Assembly (NCBI RefSeq): GCF_002744755.1
Contig: NZ_KZ319299.1
Coordinates: forward strand, 1-64,000
Source: Leeuwenhoekiella nanhaiensis
GTDB taxonomy: Bacteria; Bacteroidota; Bacteroidia; Flavobacteriales; Flavobacteriaceae
Direction: 5' to 3'
DNA: 64,000 nucleotides
Part shown: positions 8,038-16,889 of the stretch, in pieces
Position numbering within the stretch: position 1 is the first letter of the stretch
Layout: every line of letters starts with the position of its first letter
The notes under the pieces: generated by a model
What the model was told of the DNA's origin: nothing
Database searches by the model: none
What the model saw: the letters and a program-made list of their open reading frames with translations, nothing else
Position numbers and translations under genes: made by a program

Positions 8038-8069
8038 CAAATATAAAATCATATTTTAAACTGCACAAC
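8038..8069 (-). promoter_or_regulatory. Promoter of tRNA-Phe
   Basis: On the minus strand GTTG (8066-8069), a 20-bp spacer and TATATTTG (8038-8045) match the Bacteroidota -33/-7 consensus fully. The -7 box lies about 15 bp upstream of the tRNA 5' end. Confidence 0.75.
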
Positions 8070-8142
8070 ACTTCTGTAGAAAATTCCTGATTTATTTTTT
8101 GAGCTTTTTGTAATTCGGTGAGTCTGAGGGGTAGAGTATTTG

Positions 8143-8150
8143 TATTTTTG
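8143..8150 (+). promoter_or_regulatory. Candidate -7 box for the coaX operon
   Basis: TATTTTTG fits TAnnTTTG and lies 17 bp upstream of the coaX start. No good -33 box is visible at the usual distance, so this call rests on the -7 element alone. Confidence 0.4.
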
Positions 8151-8167
8151 CAAAAATTTTTCAGCAC

Positions 8168-8899
8168 ATGACAACCTTAGCCATAGATTTTGGAAATACC
8201 CGGGTAAAATTCGGTCTTTTCGAGGGTGGGGAGCTTGAGACTTCCTGTTCGGTTCTTGCAGGCGATGCTCAAAAGCTGTTTGCAGAACTTCAGGAACGTG
8301 TTAATCTTCATAAGGTTGTCTTTTGCGCGACAGGCAATTCAAAAGATTTTGTCACGTTTCTAAAAAAAAGAGGTCTTTCCTATGAAGTTGTTGATGCCGG
8401 TACGCCGGTACCTTATACTAATTTGTATAAAACACCTGAAACACTGGGTCTTGACCGAAAAGTGCTAATGGTTACGGCTTTTAAGGAGTTTTCAGGTGTA
8501 AATACTTTAGTAATTGACGCAGGTACCTGTGTGACCTATGATTTTAAGAATAAAGAAGATGCTTATCTGGGCGGTGCAATCGCTCCCGGTTTGCAAATGC
8601 GATTTAAAGCAATGCATCACTTTACGGCAAAACTGCCGAATCTGGAGGCTTCGGGAGATCCTGTTGAGCTTATAGGTGCAGATACATATAGTGCGATGCA
8701 ATCTGGAGTTATTAATGGCCTGATTGCTGAAATTGACGGGTTAATCGACCGATATAAACTCGAATACGACGAGTTAAAGATTATTTTAACAGGAGGGGAC
8801 GGGCTATTTTTGTCTGATAGATTAAAAAATGGCATATTTGCGGACTCAAATTTTCTCCTGAAAGGACTCAATTATTTAGTAGAATTTAAAAGGACTTAA
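8168..8899 (+). CDS. coaX: Type III pantothenate kinase
   Basis: First enzyme of coenzyme A synthesis; it phosphorylates pantothenate with ATP and, in this class, needs a monovalent cation. It is 243 aa with the ASKHA phosphate-1 motif AIDFGNTRVKFGLF (catalytic Asp near residue 6), the central VIDAGTCVTYDF and the GGAIAPGLQMRFKAMHHFTAKLP segment shared by all CoaX. Residues GLDRK precede the second domain. The TAA overlaps the next ATG by one base, so it heads a co-transcribed run with envelope genes. Confidence 0.95.
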   Translation: MTTLAIDFGNTRVKFGLFEGGELETSCSVLAGDAQKLFAELQERVNLHKVVFCATGNSKDFVTFLKKRGLSYEVVDAGTPVPYTNLYKTPETLGLDRKVLMVTAFKEFSGVNTLVIDAGTCVTYDFKNKEDAYLGGAIAPGLQMRFKAMHHFTAKLPNLEASGDPVELIGADTYSAMQSGVINGLIAEIDGLIDRYKLEYDELKIILTGGDGLFLSDRLKNGIFADSNFLLKGLNYLVEFKRT

Positions 8900-10155
8900 T
8901 GATCAAAAGAATTTTAATTGTTGTTTTAATAGGCTTTACAGTATCAGGCTGGGCTCAGGAGGGAAATACATCACCGTATTCGTTTTACGGTTTAGGTCTG
9001 TCAAATTTTAAAGGTTCTGTTGAGAACCAGGCAATGGGCGGTATAAGTATTTTGGGAGATAGTATACATACTAATTTTAGAAATCCTGCTGCTTTTGGAG
9101 CTTTAAAACTTACCAATTTCGCTATTGCAGGAAGTCATACAGAAACCAGTTTAACTTCAGACGAAGGGAGTGGCAGTACCACTGCAACTACAATCGATTA
9201 TTTATCGCTTTCCTTTCCGGTTTCCAGAAAACTGGGTGTAGGCTTTGGTTTGATCCCGCAAACCTCTGTTGACTACGCTAACATCGAGGTTTCCGAAGAG
9301 CAAATTAATCAGTACAGTGGTAGAGGCGGGGTAAACCGGGCATTTTTAGCCGCCGGTCTTGAGCCCTTTAAAGGTTTTAGAATTGGAGCCGAAGCCAGCT
9401 ATAATTTTGGGAGTATTCGCAATGAGATCATTCAGGCTGATGCCAATCAACAATATGCTGTACGAGAAATCGACCGTTCAGATGTGAGTGGCTTTACCTA
9501 TAATTTAGGTCTTCAATACGAACAAAATTTAGGAAGAGGCTACCAGTTACATACATCGGCTACATTTCAGCCAGAGACCGCATTAACTTTAGAGAACGAC
9601 CGTTCCCTGCAGTCCGTTATTTATTCTGCAGCTGATAGATCAGTGGCGGGGGTTGTAGAATCTCAGGACTTTCGTTTGGCAGATACAGAAATGATCATGC
9701 CAAATACCTATTCAGTTGGTCTGGGTACAGGGAAGCGTAACGTGTGGTTTGCCGGCGGACAGGTAGAGTTTGCGGAAACCAGCAAAAGCACTAACAGATC
9801 TTTTACTTTAAACGATGCATCTTATCAGGATTCGTATAAATACCGTCTTGGAGGTTATTTCATTCCTGACTACAATTCAATTACAAGTTATTTTAGCAGA
9901 GTCACTTACAGACTCGGTGCTCGCTATGAAGAAAGCGGATTATACATACAAAATGAGTCGATTGACGAGTTTGGCATATCTTTTGGACTTGGATTACCGT
10001 TAGGACGCGGATTCAGTAATGCCAACTTGACATTTGAATACGGCCAGCGCGGAACAAATAACGCAGGTCTGGTAAAAGAAGATTTTTTCAAAGTTGGTCT
10101 TAGTTTGTCTCTCAACCCACTTAGACCGTGGTTTGTGCCTAACAAATACAACTAA
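8899..10155 (+). CDS. Putative outer-membrane beta-barrel protein
   Basis: Protein of 418 aa with a signal peptide (IKRILIVVLIGFTVSGWAQ, cleavage after about residue 20). The mature part begins with TSPYSFYGLG and contains NFRNPAAFGAL, resembling the N-terminal 'NPA' hatch sequences of FadL/PorV-like proteins. Alternating hydrophobic, aromatic-ended strands run to the C-terminus. A transport role is inference. The gene overlaps coaX by one base and is followed 34 bp later by a TPR lipoprotein-type gene. In Flavobacteriaceae this neighbour order (coaX, OMP, TPR, lptC) recurs, to my knowledge, which hints at an envelope-assembly job. Confidence 0.7.
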   Translation: MIKRILIVVLIGFTVSGWAQEGNTSPYSFYGLGLSNFKGSVENQAMGGISILGDSIHTNFRNPAAFGALKLTNFAIAGSHTETSLTSDEGSGSTTATTIDYLSLSFPVSRKLGVGFGLIPQTSVDYANIEVSEEQINQYSGRGGVNRAFLAAGLEPFKGFRIGAEASYNFGSIRNEIIQADANQQYAVREIDRSDVSGFTYNLGLQYEQNLGRGYQLHTSATFQPETALTLENDRSLQSVIYSAADRSVAGVVESQDFRLADTEMIMPNTYSVGLGTGKRNVWFAGGQVEFAETSKSTNRSFTLNDASYQDSYKYRLGGYFIPDYNSITSYFSRVTYRLGARYEESGLYIQNESIDEFGISFGLGLPLGRGFSNANLTFEYGQRGTNNAGLVKEDFFKVGLSLSLNPLRPWFVPNKYN

Positions 10156-10189
10156 AATTCTTATTATTGCTATTAAAACCTTTCAAACG

Positions 10190-11563
10190 ATGAAAACTAA
10201 ATTTAAATTACTTTTTATAGCCCTTGTAGGTGCGGTAAGCTTCGCCAGTGCTCAGGCTACTGAGGAGTGTGTGACTACAATGTCTATTTTTTCAGAACAC
10301 GCTAAAGTTAAAAATTATGATGCAGCTTACGAGCCTTTTATGAAGCTTCGTAAAGACTGTCCTACAACTTCATTTGCCTTATATCAATATGGAGAGCGTA
10401 TTTTGAAATACAAAATCGAAAATTCTACCGGAGCTGAGCAAAAAGCATTCTTAGATGATCTTCAAAAGATGTATCAGGAAAAGAAAACGCATTTCGCAAG
10501 CAAAACCAGTCAGGGAGAAGATATTTCAGAACTAGCTCTTACTATGTATGAGAATAAAATCGGTTCTACCGAAGAGCAGTACGAAATGTTTCAGAAAGCC
10601 TGGGATACAGACAGAGAAACATTTAAGAATCCAAAAGCTCTTTATGTTTTCTTTAATCACGCGGTAAGTTTACAGGAAGCGGGCAAGATTGAACTTCAAG
10701 AGGTATTTGATCTTTATGATGGTGTGCAGAGTCATATTACGACTATCCAAAATAATTATGCAACAGACCTGGAAAAGATCTTAGAGAAGAATGAAGCTGG
10801 TACTCCGCTCAATGCTCAGGAAAAGCGTTTAGAGCAGGTAGCTGAGGCTAACCTTGGTAACTACTCTAAAGTTTCTGCCGGTGTAAATGGTATGTTAGGT
10901 AAACTGGCAGACTGTGATCGATTAATTCCATTTTACGAAGCTGATTTTGAAGCTAAGAAAAATGATGTGGCCTGGGTTAAAGGTGCAGCAGGACGTTTAG
11001 TTTCTAAAGAATGTACAGACAGCGAATTGTTTGTGACTTTAGTAGAGCAGTTAAACACGCTTGAGCCATCTGCACAAACTTCGTATTATTTAGGTCGTCT
11101 TGCAGAGCAACGCGGTGAGAACGCTAAGGCTTTAGAATATTATGAAGAATCAGCAGAGCGTCAGACTGATCCTGCTGAAAAAGCTAAAGTATACTACCGT
11201 TTAGGTGAAAACTTTAGAGATAAAGGGAACTATCCAAGAGCACGTACCTATTATCAAAAAGCAGTGGCATCACAGCCATCTATGGGTATTGTGTATTTGA
11301 GAATAGCAGATATGTATGCTAAGAGTGCAAACAACTGTGGTGATTCTGTATTCAATAAGAGAGCAATATATTGGTTAGCTGCCGATACTGCTGCTAAAGC
11401 CGGGCGTATAGATCCTTCTCTTGCTGATACAGCAAACAAAACTGCTGCAGCTTATAGAGGCTTGGCTCCAGACCGTACGATGATTTTTAATGCGGGTAAT
11501 CAGGGGCAACGTATTTCTTTCAACTGTTGGGTTGGAGGTAGTGTAGTAGTGCCTAGCTTATAA
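10190..11563 (+). CDS. Periplasmic tetratricopeptide-repeat protein
   Basis: Protein of 457 aa. The start at 10190 is chosen over an in-frame ATG 96 bp upstream because it gives a clean signal peptide (MKTKFKLLFIALVGAVSFASAQA); the longer form would begin inside the preceding gene. The C-terminal half has TPR units (YYLGRLAEQRGENAKALEYYEESAER; VYYRLGENFRDKGNYPRARTYYQKAVA; a third one follows). Four or more Cys residues are scattered through the protein. TPRs form docking surfaces. The partner is unknown, but the flanking OMP and LptC genes place it in the envelope. Confidence 0.8.
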   Translation: MKTKFKLLFIALVGAVSFASAQATEECVTTMSIFSEHAKVKNYDAAYEPFMKLRKDCPTTSFALYQYGERILKYKIENSTGAEQKAFLDDLQKMYQEKKTHFASKTSQGEDISELALTMYENKIGSTEEQYEMFQKAWDTDRETFKNPKALYVFFNHAVSLQEAGKIELQEVFDLYDGVQSHITTIQNNYATDLEKILEKNEAGTPLNAQEKRLEQVAEANLGNYSKVSAGVNGMLGKLADCDRLIPFYEADFEAKKNDVAWVKGAAGRLVSKECTDSELFVTLVEQLNTLEPSAQTSYYLGRLAEQRGENAKALEYYEESAERQTDPAEKAKVYYRLGENFRDKGNYPRARTYYQKAVASQPSMGIVYLRIADMYAKSANNCGDSVFNKRAIYWLAADTAAKAGRIDPSLADTANKTAAAYRGLAPDRTMIFNAGNQGQRISFNCWVGGSVVVPSL

Positions 11564-12154
11564 GTGAAGCATAATTCACAACATATAATTCTAAACTTGG
11601 TCACAGCTCTTGCTGTGACTTTGTTTTTTAGCTGCGGAAACAATGCCGAAAGCATTCAGAAGTTTAATCAGCGTTCTGAAGGACCTTCGGCTGAGGGTGA
11701 AGGGGTTCTTCTTAAATATACAGACTCCGGCAAAGTGGTAGCGACCTTAAAAACACCATTGATCATTGAGTATGGTCTGGCTGATTTTCCCTATGAGGAA
11801 TTTCCGGAAGGAGTAGAAGTAACTTTTATAGATGATAATAAAAAGGAAAACTACATCACTTCAGACTATGCTATTCGGTATAAGCGTTCTAACCTTATTG
11901 ATTTGCGTAAAAACGTGGTTTTAATCACAAGCGACTCCACGCGATTGGATGCTTCTCAACTATTTTGGGACCAAAAAGACAAATGGGTTTTTACAGATAA
12001 GCCCTATACCATTAAATTTCCTGATGATTCTTTTAATAAAGGGGATCTTTTTGACAGCAGCGAAGACTTCAAAAATTTTATATCTTTAGATAACCAAAGC
12101 CGTATGTACGTTAAAGACAACGCTACAGAAGCTCCCAAAGACAGCATAAACTAA
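11564..12154 (+). CDS. lptC: LPS export protein LptC (lipoprotein type)
   Basis: Protein of 196 aa starting at GTG directly after the previous stop codon. It has a lipoprotein signal peptide ending LFFSCGN. The LptC/LptA-like beta-jellyroll pattern is visible: GVLLKYTDSGKVVATLKTPLI, then YITSDYAIRYKRSNLIDLRKNVVLITSDSTRLDASQLFWDQKDKWVFTDKP. LptC bridges the inner-membrane LptBFG motor to periplasmic LptA. Being a lipoprotein and not an N-terminally anchored protein is usual for Bacteroidota members. It is followed by overlapping start and stop (TAATG). Confidence 0.85.
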   Translation: MKHNSQHIILNLVTALAVTLFFSCGNNAESIQKFNQRSEGPSAEGEGVLLKYTDSGKVVATLKTPLIIEYGLADFPYEEFPEGVEVTFIDDNKKENYITSDYAIRYKRSNLIDLRKNVVLITSDSTRLDASQLFWDQKDKWVFTDKPYTIKFPDDSFNKGDLFDSSEDFKNFISLDNQSRMYVKDNATEAPKDSIN

Positions 12155-12348
12155 TGTCTAAATACTTTAAATATTTTGAGTACGCGTACCTCTTTTTTGC
12201 GGCATTGTTTCTCTTTGAAGCCGTAAGAATTTGGAGTGAAGAACCCTCAAAAGCCTATCTTTTTCTATTTTTTGTAGTGGTCGCCGTAGGCATGTATTTT
12301 TTTAAACGCAGGTTTAGAAAAAAATACGAGCAGCGCAATCAAAACTAA
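12154..12348 (+). CDS. Small conserved-looking membrane protein (64 aa)
   Basis: The start overlaps the lptC stop by one base and the next gene begins 2 bp after its end, so it is a genuine operon member. It has two hydrophobic segments (YAYLFFAALFLFEAVRIW and AYLFLFFVVVAVGMYFF) and a strongly basic tail (KRRFRKKYEQRNQN), so two transmembrane helices with the tail in the cytoplasm are likely. The function is unknown. Confidence 0.7.
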   Translation: MSKYFKYFEYAYLFFAALFLFEAVRIWSEEPSKAYLFLFFVVVAVGMYFFKRRFRKKYEQRNQN

Positions 12349-12350
12349 TT

Positions 12351-13637
12351 ATGGAAACCGAAATTCTTATCATTATTGTTTCGTTGATCCTGTCCGCATT
12401 TTTTTCGGGGATGGAAATCGCATACGTGTCTTCTAATAAGATACATATCGAGATTGAGAAGAAACAAAATGATCTAATAGCCAAAGTGCTTACCCGGTTA
12501 ACGCAGAAACCCTCCAAGTTTATTGCTACTATGTTAGTGGGCAATAATCTTGCGCTGGTGGTTTATGCCTATTATATGGGAGCAATTTTGCAAAACTGGC
12601 TTGAGGTCGCAGATTTTGGGTATCCCTGGCTCACTGCTTTTTTTGTGGAATTCAGTCTGCTTACCCAGACCCTTATTTCTACGCTTTTGGTGCTTATTAC
12701 GGCGGAATTTTTACCTAAAGTATTCTTCCAGATTTACGCCAATTCGTTGCTTAAATTTTTTGCCATTCCCGCTTATCTGTTTTATGTGGCTTTTAGCTTT
12801 TTATCCTCATTCATCATTTGGATTTCAGATAAGGTGCTGAAAAAATTCTTTAAAACCGAAGGCGACGAGGTGCAGCTGGCATTTACTAAGGTTGAACTGG
12901 GAAATTACATCACCGAACAAATCGAGTCTGTGGAAACCAATGAAGAACTGGATTCTGAAATCCAGATTTTTCAAAATGCATTGGAATTTTCAGAAGTTAA
13001 ATCCCGCGAAGTGATGATTCCCCGTACTGAAATTGTAGCGGTAGACCGGGAAGATAGCCTGGCGGAATTGCGCAGTCTATTTACTGAAACCGGACTCTCT
13101 AAGATTTTGGTTTATCAGAATTCGATAGATGATATCGTGGGTTATGTGCATTCTTTTGAGCTTTTTAAAAAGCCGAAAAGTTTTGAGGAGGTTCTGATGC
13201 CGGTCATTTTTGTGCCCGAAACCATGCTGGTTAAAGATGTCCTGAGTATTCTGATAAAAAAGCGCAAGAGTATAGCCGTAGTTATTGATGAGTATGGTGG
13301 CACTAGCGGAATGATGACGGTTGAGGACATTGTTGAAGAGCTTTTTGGGGAGATTGAAGACGAGCACGACAGTGTTTTGCTGATTGAAGAGGAATTGGGA
13401 GAAAACGTCTATAAGTTTTCGGCACGTCTTGAAGTAGATTATATCAACGAGACTTATAAATTAGAACTTCCGGAAGATGAGAACTATGAGACTCTGGGTG
13501 GTCTGATTGTTAATCATACAGAAGGTATTCCCGAGGAGAACGATGTGGTAGATATTGAAGGCTATCAGTTTCATATTCTGGAAACTACTAACACCAAGAT
13601 TGAACTCGTACAGGTTCGGGTGATCGATACAGATTAA
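12351..13637 (+). CDS. CNNM/CorC (HlyC)-type CBS-domain membrane protein
   Basis: Protein of 428 aa in the usual family order: DUF21 transmembrane domain (about 1-190, opening SAFFSGMEIAYVSSNKI), a CBS pair (about 205-330, MIPRTEIVAVD and the MTVEDIVEELFGEI end) and a CorC_HlyC transporter-associated domain (about 345-425). Relatives act in Mg2+ or Co2+ export and adaptation; the 'hemolysin' name is historical. A hairpin terminator follows it, closing the coaX-started operon. Confidence 0.88.
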   Translation: METEILIIIVSLILSAFFSGMEIAYVSSNKIHIEIEKKQNDLIAKVLTRLTQKPSKFIATMLVGNNLALVVYAYYMGAILQNWLEVADFGYPWLTAFFVEFSLLTQTLISTLLVLITAEFLPKVFFQIYANSLLKFFAIPAYLFYVAFSFLSSFIIWISDKVLKKFFKTEGDEVQLAFTKVELGNYITEQIESVETNEELDSEIQIFQNALEFSEVKSREVMIPRTEIVAVDREDSLAELRSLFTETGLSKILVYQNSIDDIVGYVHSFELFKKPKSFEEVLMPVIFVPETMLVKDVLSILIKKRKSIAVVIDEYGGTSGMMTVEDIVEELFGEIEDEHDSVLLIEEELGENVYKFSARLEVDYINETYKLELPEDENYETLGGLIVNHTEGIPEENDVVDIEGYQFHILETTNTKIELVQVRVIDTD

Positions 13638-13691
13638 GTTTTGAGTGCTTTCCGTAAAGGTTTTCGACAACGATTTCAGACCTTTTCATCT

Positions 13692-13715
13692 AATCTGCCT
13701 TGCGGCAGATTTTTA
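13692..13715 (+). terminator. Terminator after the CBS-domain gene
   Basis: AATCTGCC and GGCAGATT form a perfect 8-bp stem around TTGC, followed by TTTTA. Confidence 0.7.
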
Positions 13716-13796
13716 TACCCGTATTTTGATTCGATTACATTTTATTTTTTCATTTAAAATGGTATTTTCGCCCACTATTTGACAAACACATAAAAA

Positions 13797-15917
13797 ATGG
13801 CAGTTTTAAACAAAATTAGACAGCGGTCTGTATTTCTTATTGCGATTATAGCTTTGGCTTTATTTGCATTTGTACTGGCTGATGTATTTCAAAACGGTGG
13901 GTTTTCTACCCAGAAATCACAGCGTATAATCGGTTCGGTAAATGGAGAGGACATTGATCAGCAAGAATTTGCAAGCCGGGTTGAGGCGCAGACTGCACGT
14001 TACGGTGGTAACATTACAAATACTCAGGCAGTAAATGCCGCTTGGGAAGAAGAATTGCGTCGTATTTTGCTTGATGAGCAATACGAAGAGTTGGGCATCA
14101 GCATTGAGCAGGATCGTATTAACGATTTGCTTAAAGAAGCTTTACAGAATGATCCTAATTTTCAGACTGATGGCGTTTACAGCGAGCAAAAGGTACGTGA
14201 GTATATCGCAACTTTAAAGTCTACAAATCCTACTATGTACGATCAGTGGGTAGCTTATGAAAAGCAATTGGCTAAAAATGAGCAGCAGCAAATTTATTTT
14301 GACCTTGTAAAGGCAGGAATCAATACCAGCTTTAAAGAAGGCAAAATGGCTTACGAAATGGAAAACAACCTGCGCAACATTGAGTTTGTACAGGTGCCTT
14401 ATACGTCCATAGCAGATGAGGAGGTTTCAGTAACTAAAGAAGACATTGAAGCGTATTTGAAAGATCATAAAGATGCGTATCAGACTGAAGCTTCACGCAA
14501 CCTGCGCTATGTGCTCTTTTCTGAAGACGCAACGCTTGCCGATGAGGACACGATTAAATCTTCTGTGGCAAAACTGCTTAATGACCGTTTAGCTTATACA
14601 GCGGCAACTAAAACTAATGATACCGTACGTGGTCTTACACGCACTGAAAATGTGGAAGATTTTGTAAATGAAAACTCAGATATTCGTTACAACGACAACT
14701 TCCTGTTTAAAGGTGAATTGCCTGTTGAAGTTTCTGATGAGCTTTGGGCGTTGAATGAAGGTGATGTATACGGGCCTTATAAGGACAACGGGTTCTACAA
14801 AATATCAAAAGTTGTAGCTGTAACTCAGATTCCTGACTCTGTACAATCGTCTCACATTCTATTAACCTATCAGGGTCTTCAGAATGCAGGAGCGCAAACC
14901 CGTACTAAGGCTGAAGCTAAAGAATTAGCAGACAGTCTTGCCGGAGTAATCAAAGCCACGCCTTCTAAAATGGCCGAACTTGCACCTGAGTACTCTGCAG
15001 ACGGAAGTAAGGAAAAAGGAGGTGATTTAGGTTATGTAACTAAAGGCCGCTTTGTAAAGCCTTTTAATGATTTTGTATTCAACGGTTCTACTGGTGAAGT
15101 AGGAGTTGTAGAATCACAATACGGATACCACGTTATCAAAATTGATGATCAGAAAAACAGACAACGCGCTATTAAATTAGCTACTGTTGCTAAAGAGATC
15201 ACACCTTCTCAGCAAACCATTAATGACGTTTTCAATAAGACGACCAAATTCCAAATGGCAGTTAGTGAAAACAAAAATGGTTTTGAAGACATCGCAAAAG
15301 AGAGTAATTATACCGTACGTCCTGTAAACAATATAAAAGCTCTTGATGAGACTATTCCCGGTCAGGGCAGTCAGCGTGAGATTATTCGCTGGGCTTTTGA
15401 TGAGGATCGTAAAACCGGCGATGTAAACCGTTTTAATGTTGACGGTGGATATCTGGTTGTACAGGTTACTAAAAAGACCGAAAAAGGATTGATGTCTGTT
15501 GATGAGGCTTCTCCACGGGTAACTCCTATTCTTCGCAATGAGAAAAGAGCTGCGATGATCAGAGAAAAAATATCTGGGAACGACCTTAATGCAATCGCTA
15601 GTTCAACTGGTGGAAGTGTACAAACTTCAACCGGAGTTAATCTTAAAAACCCAACTCTTGCAGGTGCCGGTACAGAGCCAAAAGTGGTAGGTGTAGCTTT
15701 CGGTCTTGAAAAAGGCAAAGTTTCTAAACCTATTGACGGAAATAGAGGTGTGTATGTGGTTAAAGTAACCGAAATAACTCCTGCTCGCGAATTGGATAAC
15801 TACGCAAGTTTTGCTATCCAAAAACAAAACGCTGACCGTGCTTCTGCAAACGGTCGTGTGTATCAGGCGTTGAAAGATGCTGCTGATATTGAAGATAAAC
15901 GAGCAAACGTGTACTAA
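13797..15917 (+). CDS. PpiD/SurA-like periplasmic folding factor with parvulin domain
   Basis: Protein of 706 aa. One N-terminal transmembrane anchor (SVFLIAIIALALFAFVLADVF, about 13-33) precedes a SurA_N-type chaperone region (RIIGSVNGEDIDQQEF, then an Ala/Gln-rich helical part). A parvulin-type prolyl isomerase domain starts near residue 350 (SSHILLTYQGL; ELAPEYSADGSKEKGGDLGYVTKG; YGYHVIKIDD). The C-terminal 250 residues resemble a second, degenerate PPIase-like region. It is likely to hold exported proteins for folding at the outer face of the inner membrane. A terminator lies behind it. Confidence 0.88.
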   Translation: MAVLNKIRQRSVFLIAIIALALFAFVLADVFQNGGFSTQKSQRIIGSVNGEDIDQQEFASRVEAQTARYGGNITNTQAVNAAWEEELRRILLDEQYEELGISIEQDRINDLLKEALQNDPNFQTDGVYSEQKVREYIATLKSTNPTMYDQWVAYEKQLAKNEQQQIYFDLVKAGINTSFKEGKMAYEMENNLRNIEFVQVPYTSIADEEVSVTKEDIEAYLKDHKDAYQTEASRNLRYVLFSEDATLADEDTIKSSVAKLLNDRLAYTAATKTNDTVRGLTRTENVEDFVNENSDIRYNDNFLFKGELPVEVSDELWALNEGDVYGPYKDNGFYKISKVVAVTQIPDSVQSSHILLTYQGLQNAGAQTRTKAEAKELADSLAGVIKATPSKMAELAPEYSADGSKEKGGDLGYVTKGRFVKPFNDFVFNGSTGEVGVVESQYGYHVIKIDDQKNRQRAIKLATVAKEITPSQQTINDVFNKTTKFQMAVSENKNGFEDIAKESNYTVRPVNNIKALDETIPGQGSQREIIRWAFDEDRKTGDVNRFNVDGGYLVVQVTKKTEKGLMSVDEASPRVTPILRNEKRAAMIREKISGNDLNAIASSTGGSVQTSTGVNLKNPTLAGAGTEPKVVGVAFGLEKGKVSKPIDGNRGVYVVKVTEITPARELDNYASFAIQKQNADRASANGRVYQALKDAADIEDKRANVY

Positions 15918-15941
15918 TCAGTTTACTTAAGTAGAATAGAA

Positions 15942-15970
15942 AAAGAGCCGTATTTAGCGGCTCTTTTTTT
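15942..15970 (+). terminator. Terminator after the PpiD-like gene
   Basis: AAAGAGCCG (15942-15950) and CGGCTCTTT (15958-15966) form a 9-bp stem with a 7-nt loop, followed by a T-run. The convergent GHMP kinase gene ends just beyond it (stop at 15973), and the hairpin has A-rich flank on the other side, so it could serve both directions. Confidence 0.8.
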
Positions 15971-15972
15971 GT

Positions 15973-16887
15973 TTAGTCTAATACCATCTGGTTAAAAGGG
16001 ATAACCGTGGAGTAGCCTTTAGAGCGAAAATACTCCTGCTCATCAGCTCCGCCGGTTGCCAGTATAAAGTCACCGCCCCAGCCTCCCAGGCTTTTGATAC
16101 TGCCGCTATAGTCTTTAAAAAGCATCTGCTTTATTGGTGCGGTATTTAAAGCATTAGCGATTAATTGTTCGTGGGCCTCAATCAGCATACAAAAACTGGT
16201 GAGATCTTCGCACTTCAATACCGTCTCACTAATACCTGAAATTTTGGTTTTGAGAAGTTCCTGTCCGGCTTTAGGTTGATTGCGATAATTAGTGATGGCT
16301 TCCCGGCTGTTTTGCTTTTTATTGAGATAAACAAAGAAAAGCTTATCGCTAAAAGGCGGATGAAAAGTTGTTTGATAAACCGTGGGTTCTCCTAAGTTTT
16401 TTTGGTATAAAATAGCAGTCTCAGCGCCTGCACAGGCAAGGTCATAACCACTTCCGCCAAAAGTTGCTTCCAGTAGGCTGTAGGCGTTTACCTGAGCCCA
16501 TTTTGCCAACATATACACCAATGTTGATGAGGAGCCTAATCCCCAGCTACGATCAAACTCTAGTTTTGTAGTAATCTTCAGGCCGCTTTGTTCTGCCAGA
16601 AATTGCGGATTCAGTTTTTGAGCAGCTCTAAGTAATTGCAGCAGACGTTGTTTAGGGTCTTCGGGCTTTGCGATTTTCGCTTCGATGATTTCGCCATAGG
16701 TCAATGTGGTTTCAAACCAAATTTTCCCATCTGCATCCTGACTTTCCCAGGAAATACCATTCTGTTCACTTGGTTCTATATATATATGTTGCCCTTTCTT
16801 TGTGGGTACAGCTAAAGCCAGGGCACCGTCAAGCACGGCGTATTCGCCGGTTATTAAGAGTTTTCCGTGTGCGTAAAAATGCAACAT
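15973..16887 (-). CDS. GHMP kinase of the GYDIA type (probable mevalonate-pathway kinase)
   Basis: Protein of 304 aa. The N-terminal AHGKLLITGEYAVLDGALALAVPT is the GHMP substrate-side motif. The ATP-binding glycine loop is WGLGSSSTLVYMLAKW (about 115-130), and GGSGYDLACAGAETAILY corresponds to the name-giving GYDIA segment. The family phosphorylates small alcohols or acids. Its position downstream of HMG-CoA reductase and a 2-bp gap from the serine hydrolase gene support a role in isoprenoid synthesis (mevalonate or phosphomevalonate kinase), which is inference. Confidence 0.85.
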   Translation of the reverse strand: MLHFYAHGKLLITGEYAVLDGALALAVPTKKGQHIYIEPSEQNGISWESQDADGKIWFETTLTYGEIIEAKIAKPEDPKQRLLQLLRAAQKLNPQFLAEQSGLKITTKLEFDRSWGLGSSSTLVYMLAKWAQVNAYSLLEATFGGSGYDLACAGAETAILYQKNLGEPTVYQTTFHPPFSDKLFFVYLNKKQNSREAITNYRNQPKAGQELLKTKISGISETVLKCEDLTSFCMLIEAHEQLIANALNTAPIKQMLFKDYSGSIKSLGGWGGDFILATGGADEQEYFRSKGYSTVIPFNQMVLD

Positions 16888-16889
16888 GC

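Noticed and set aside
10094-10189. Upstream extension of the TPR protein
   Set aside because: It lies within the preceding OMP gene and hides the signal peptide that starts at 10190.
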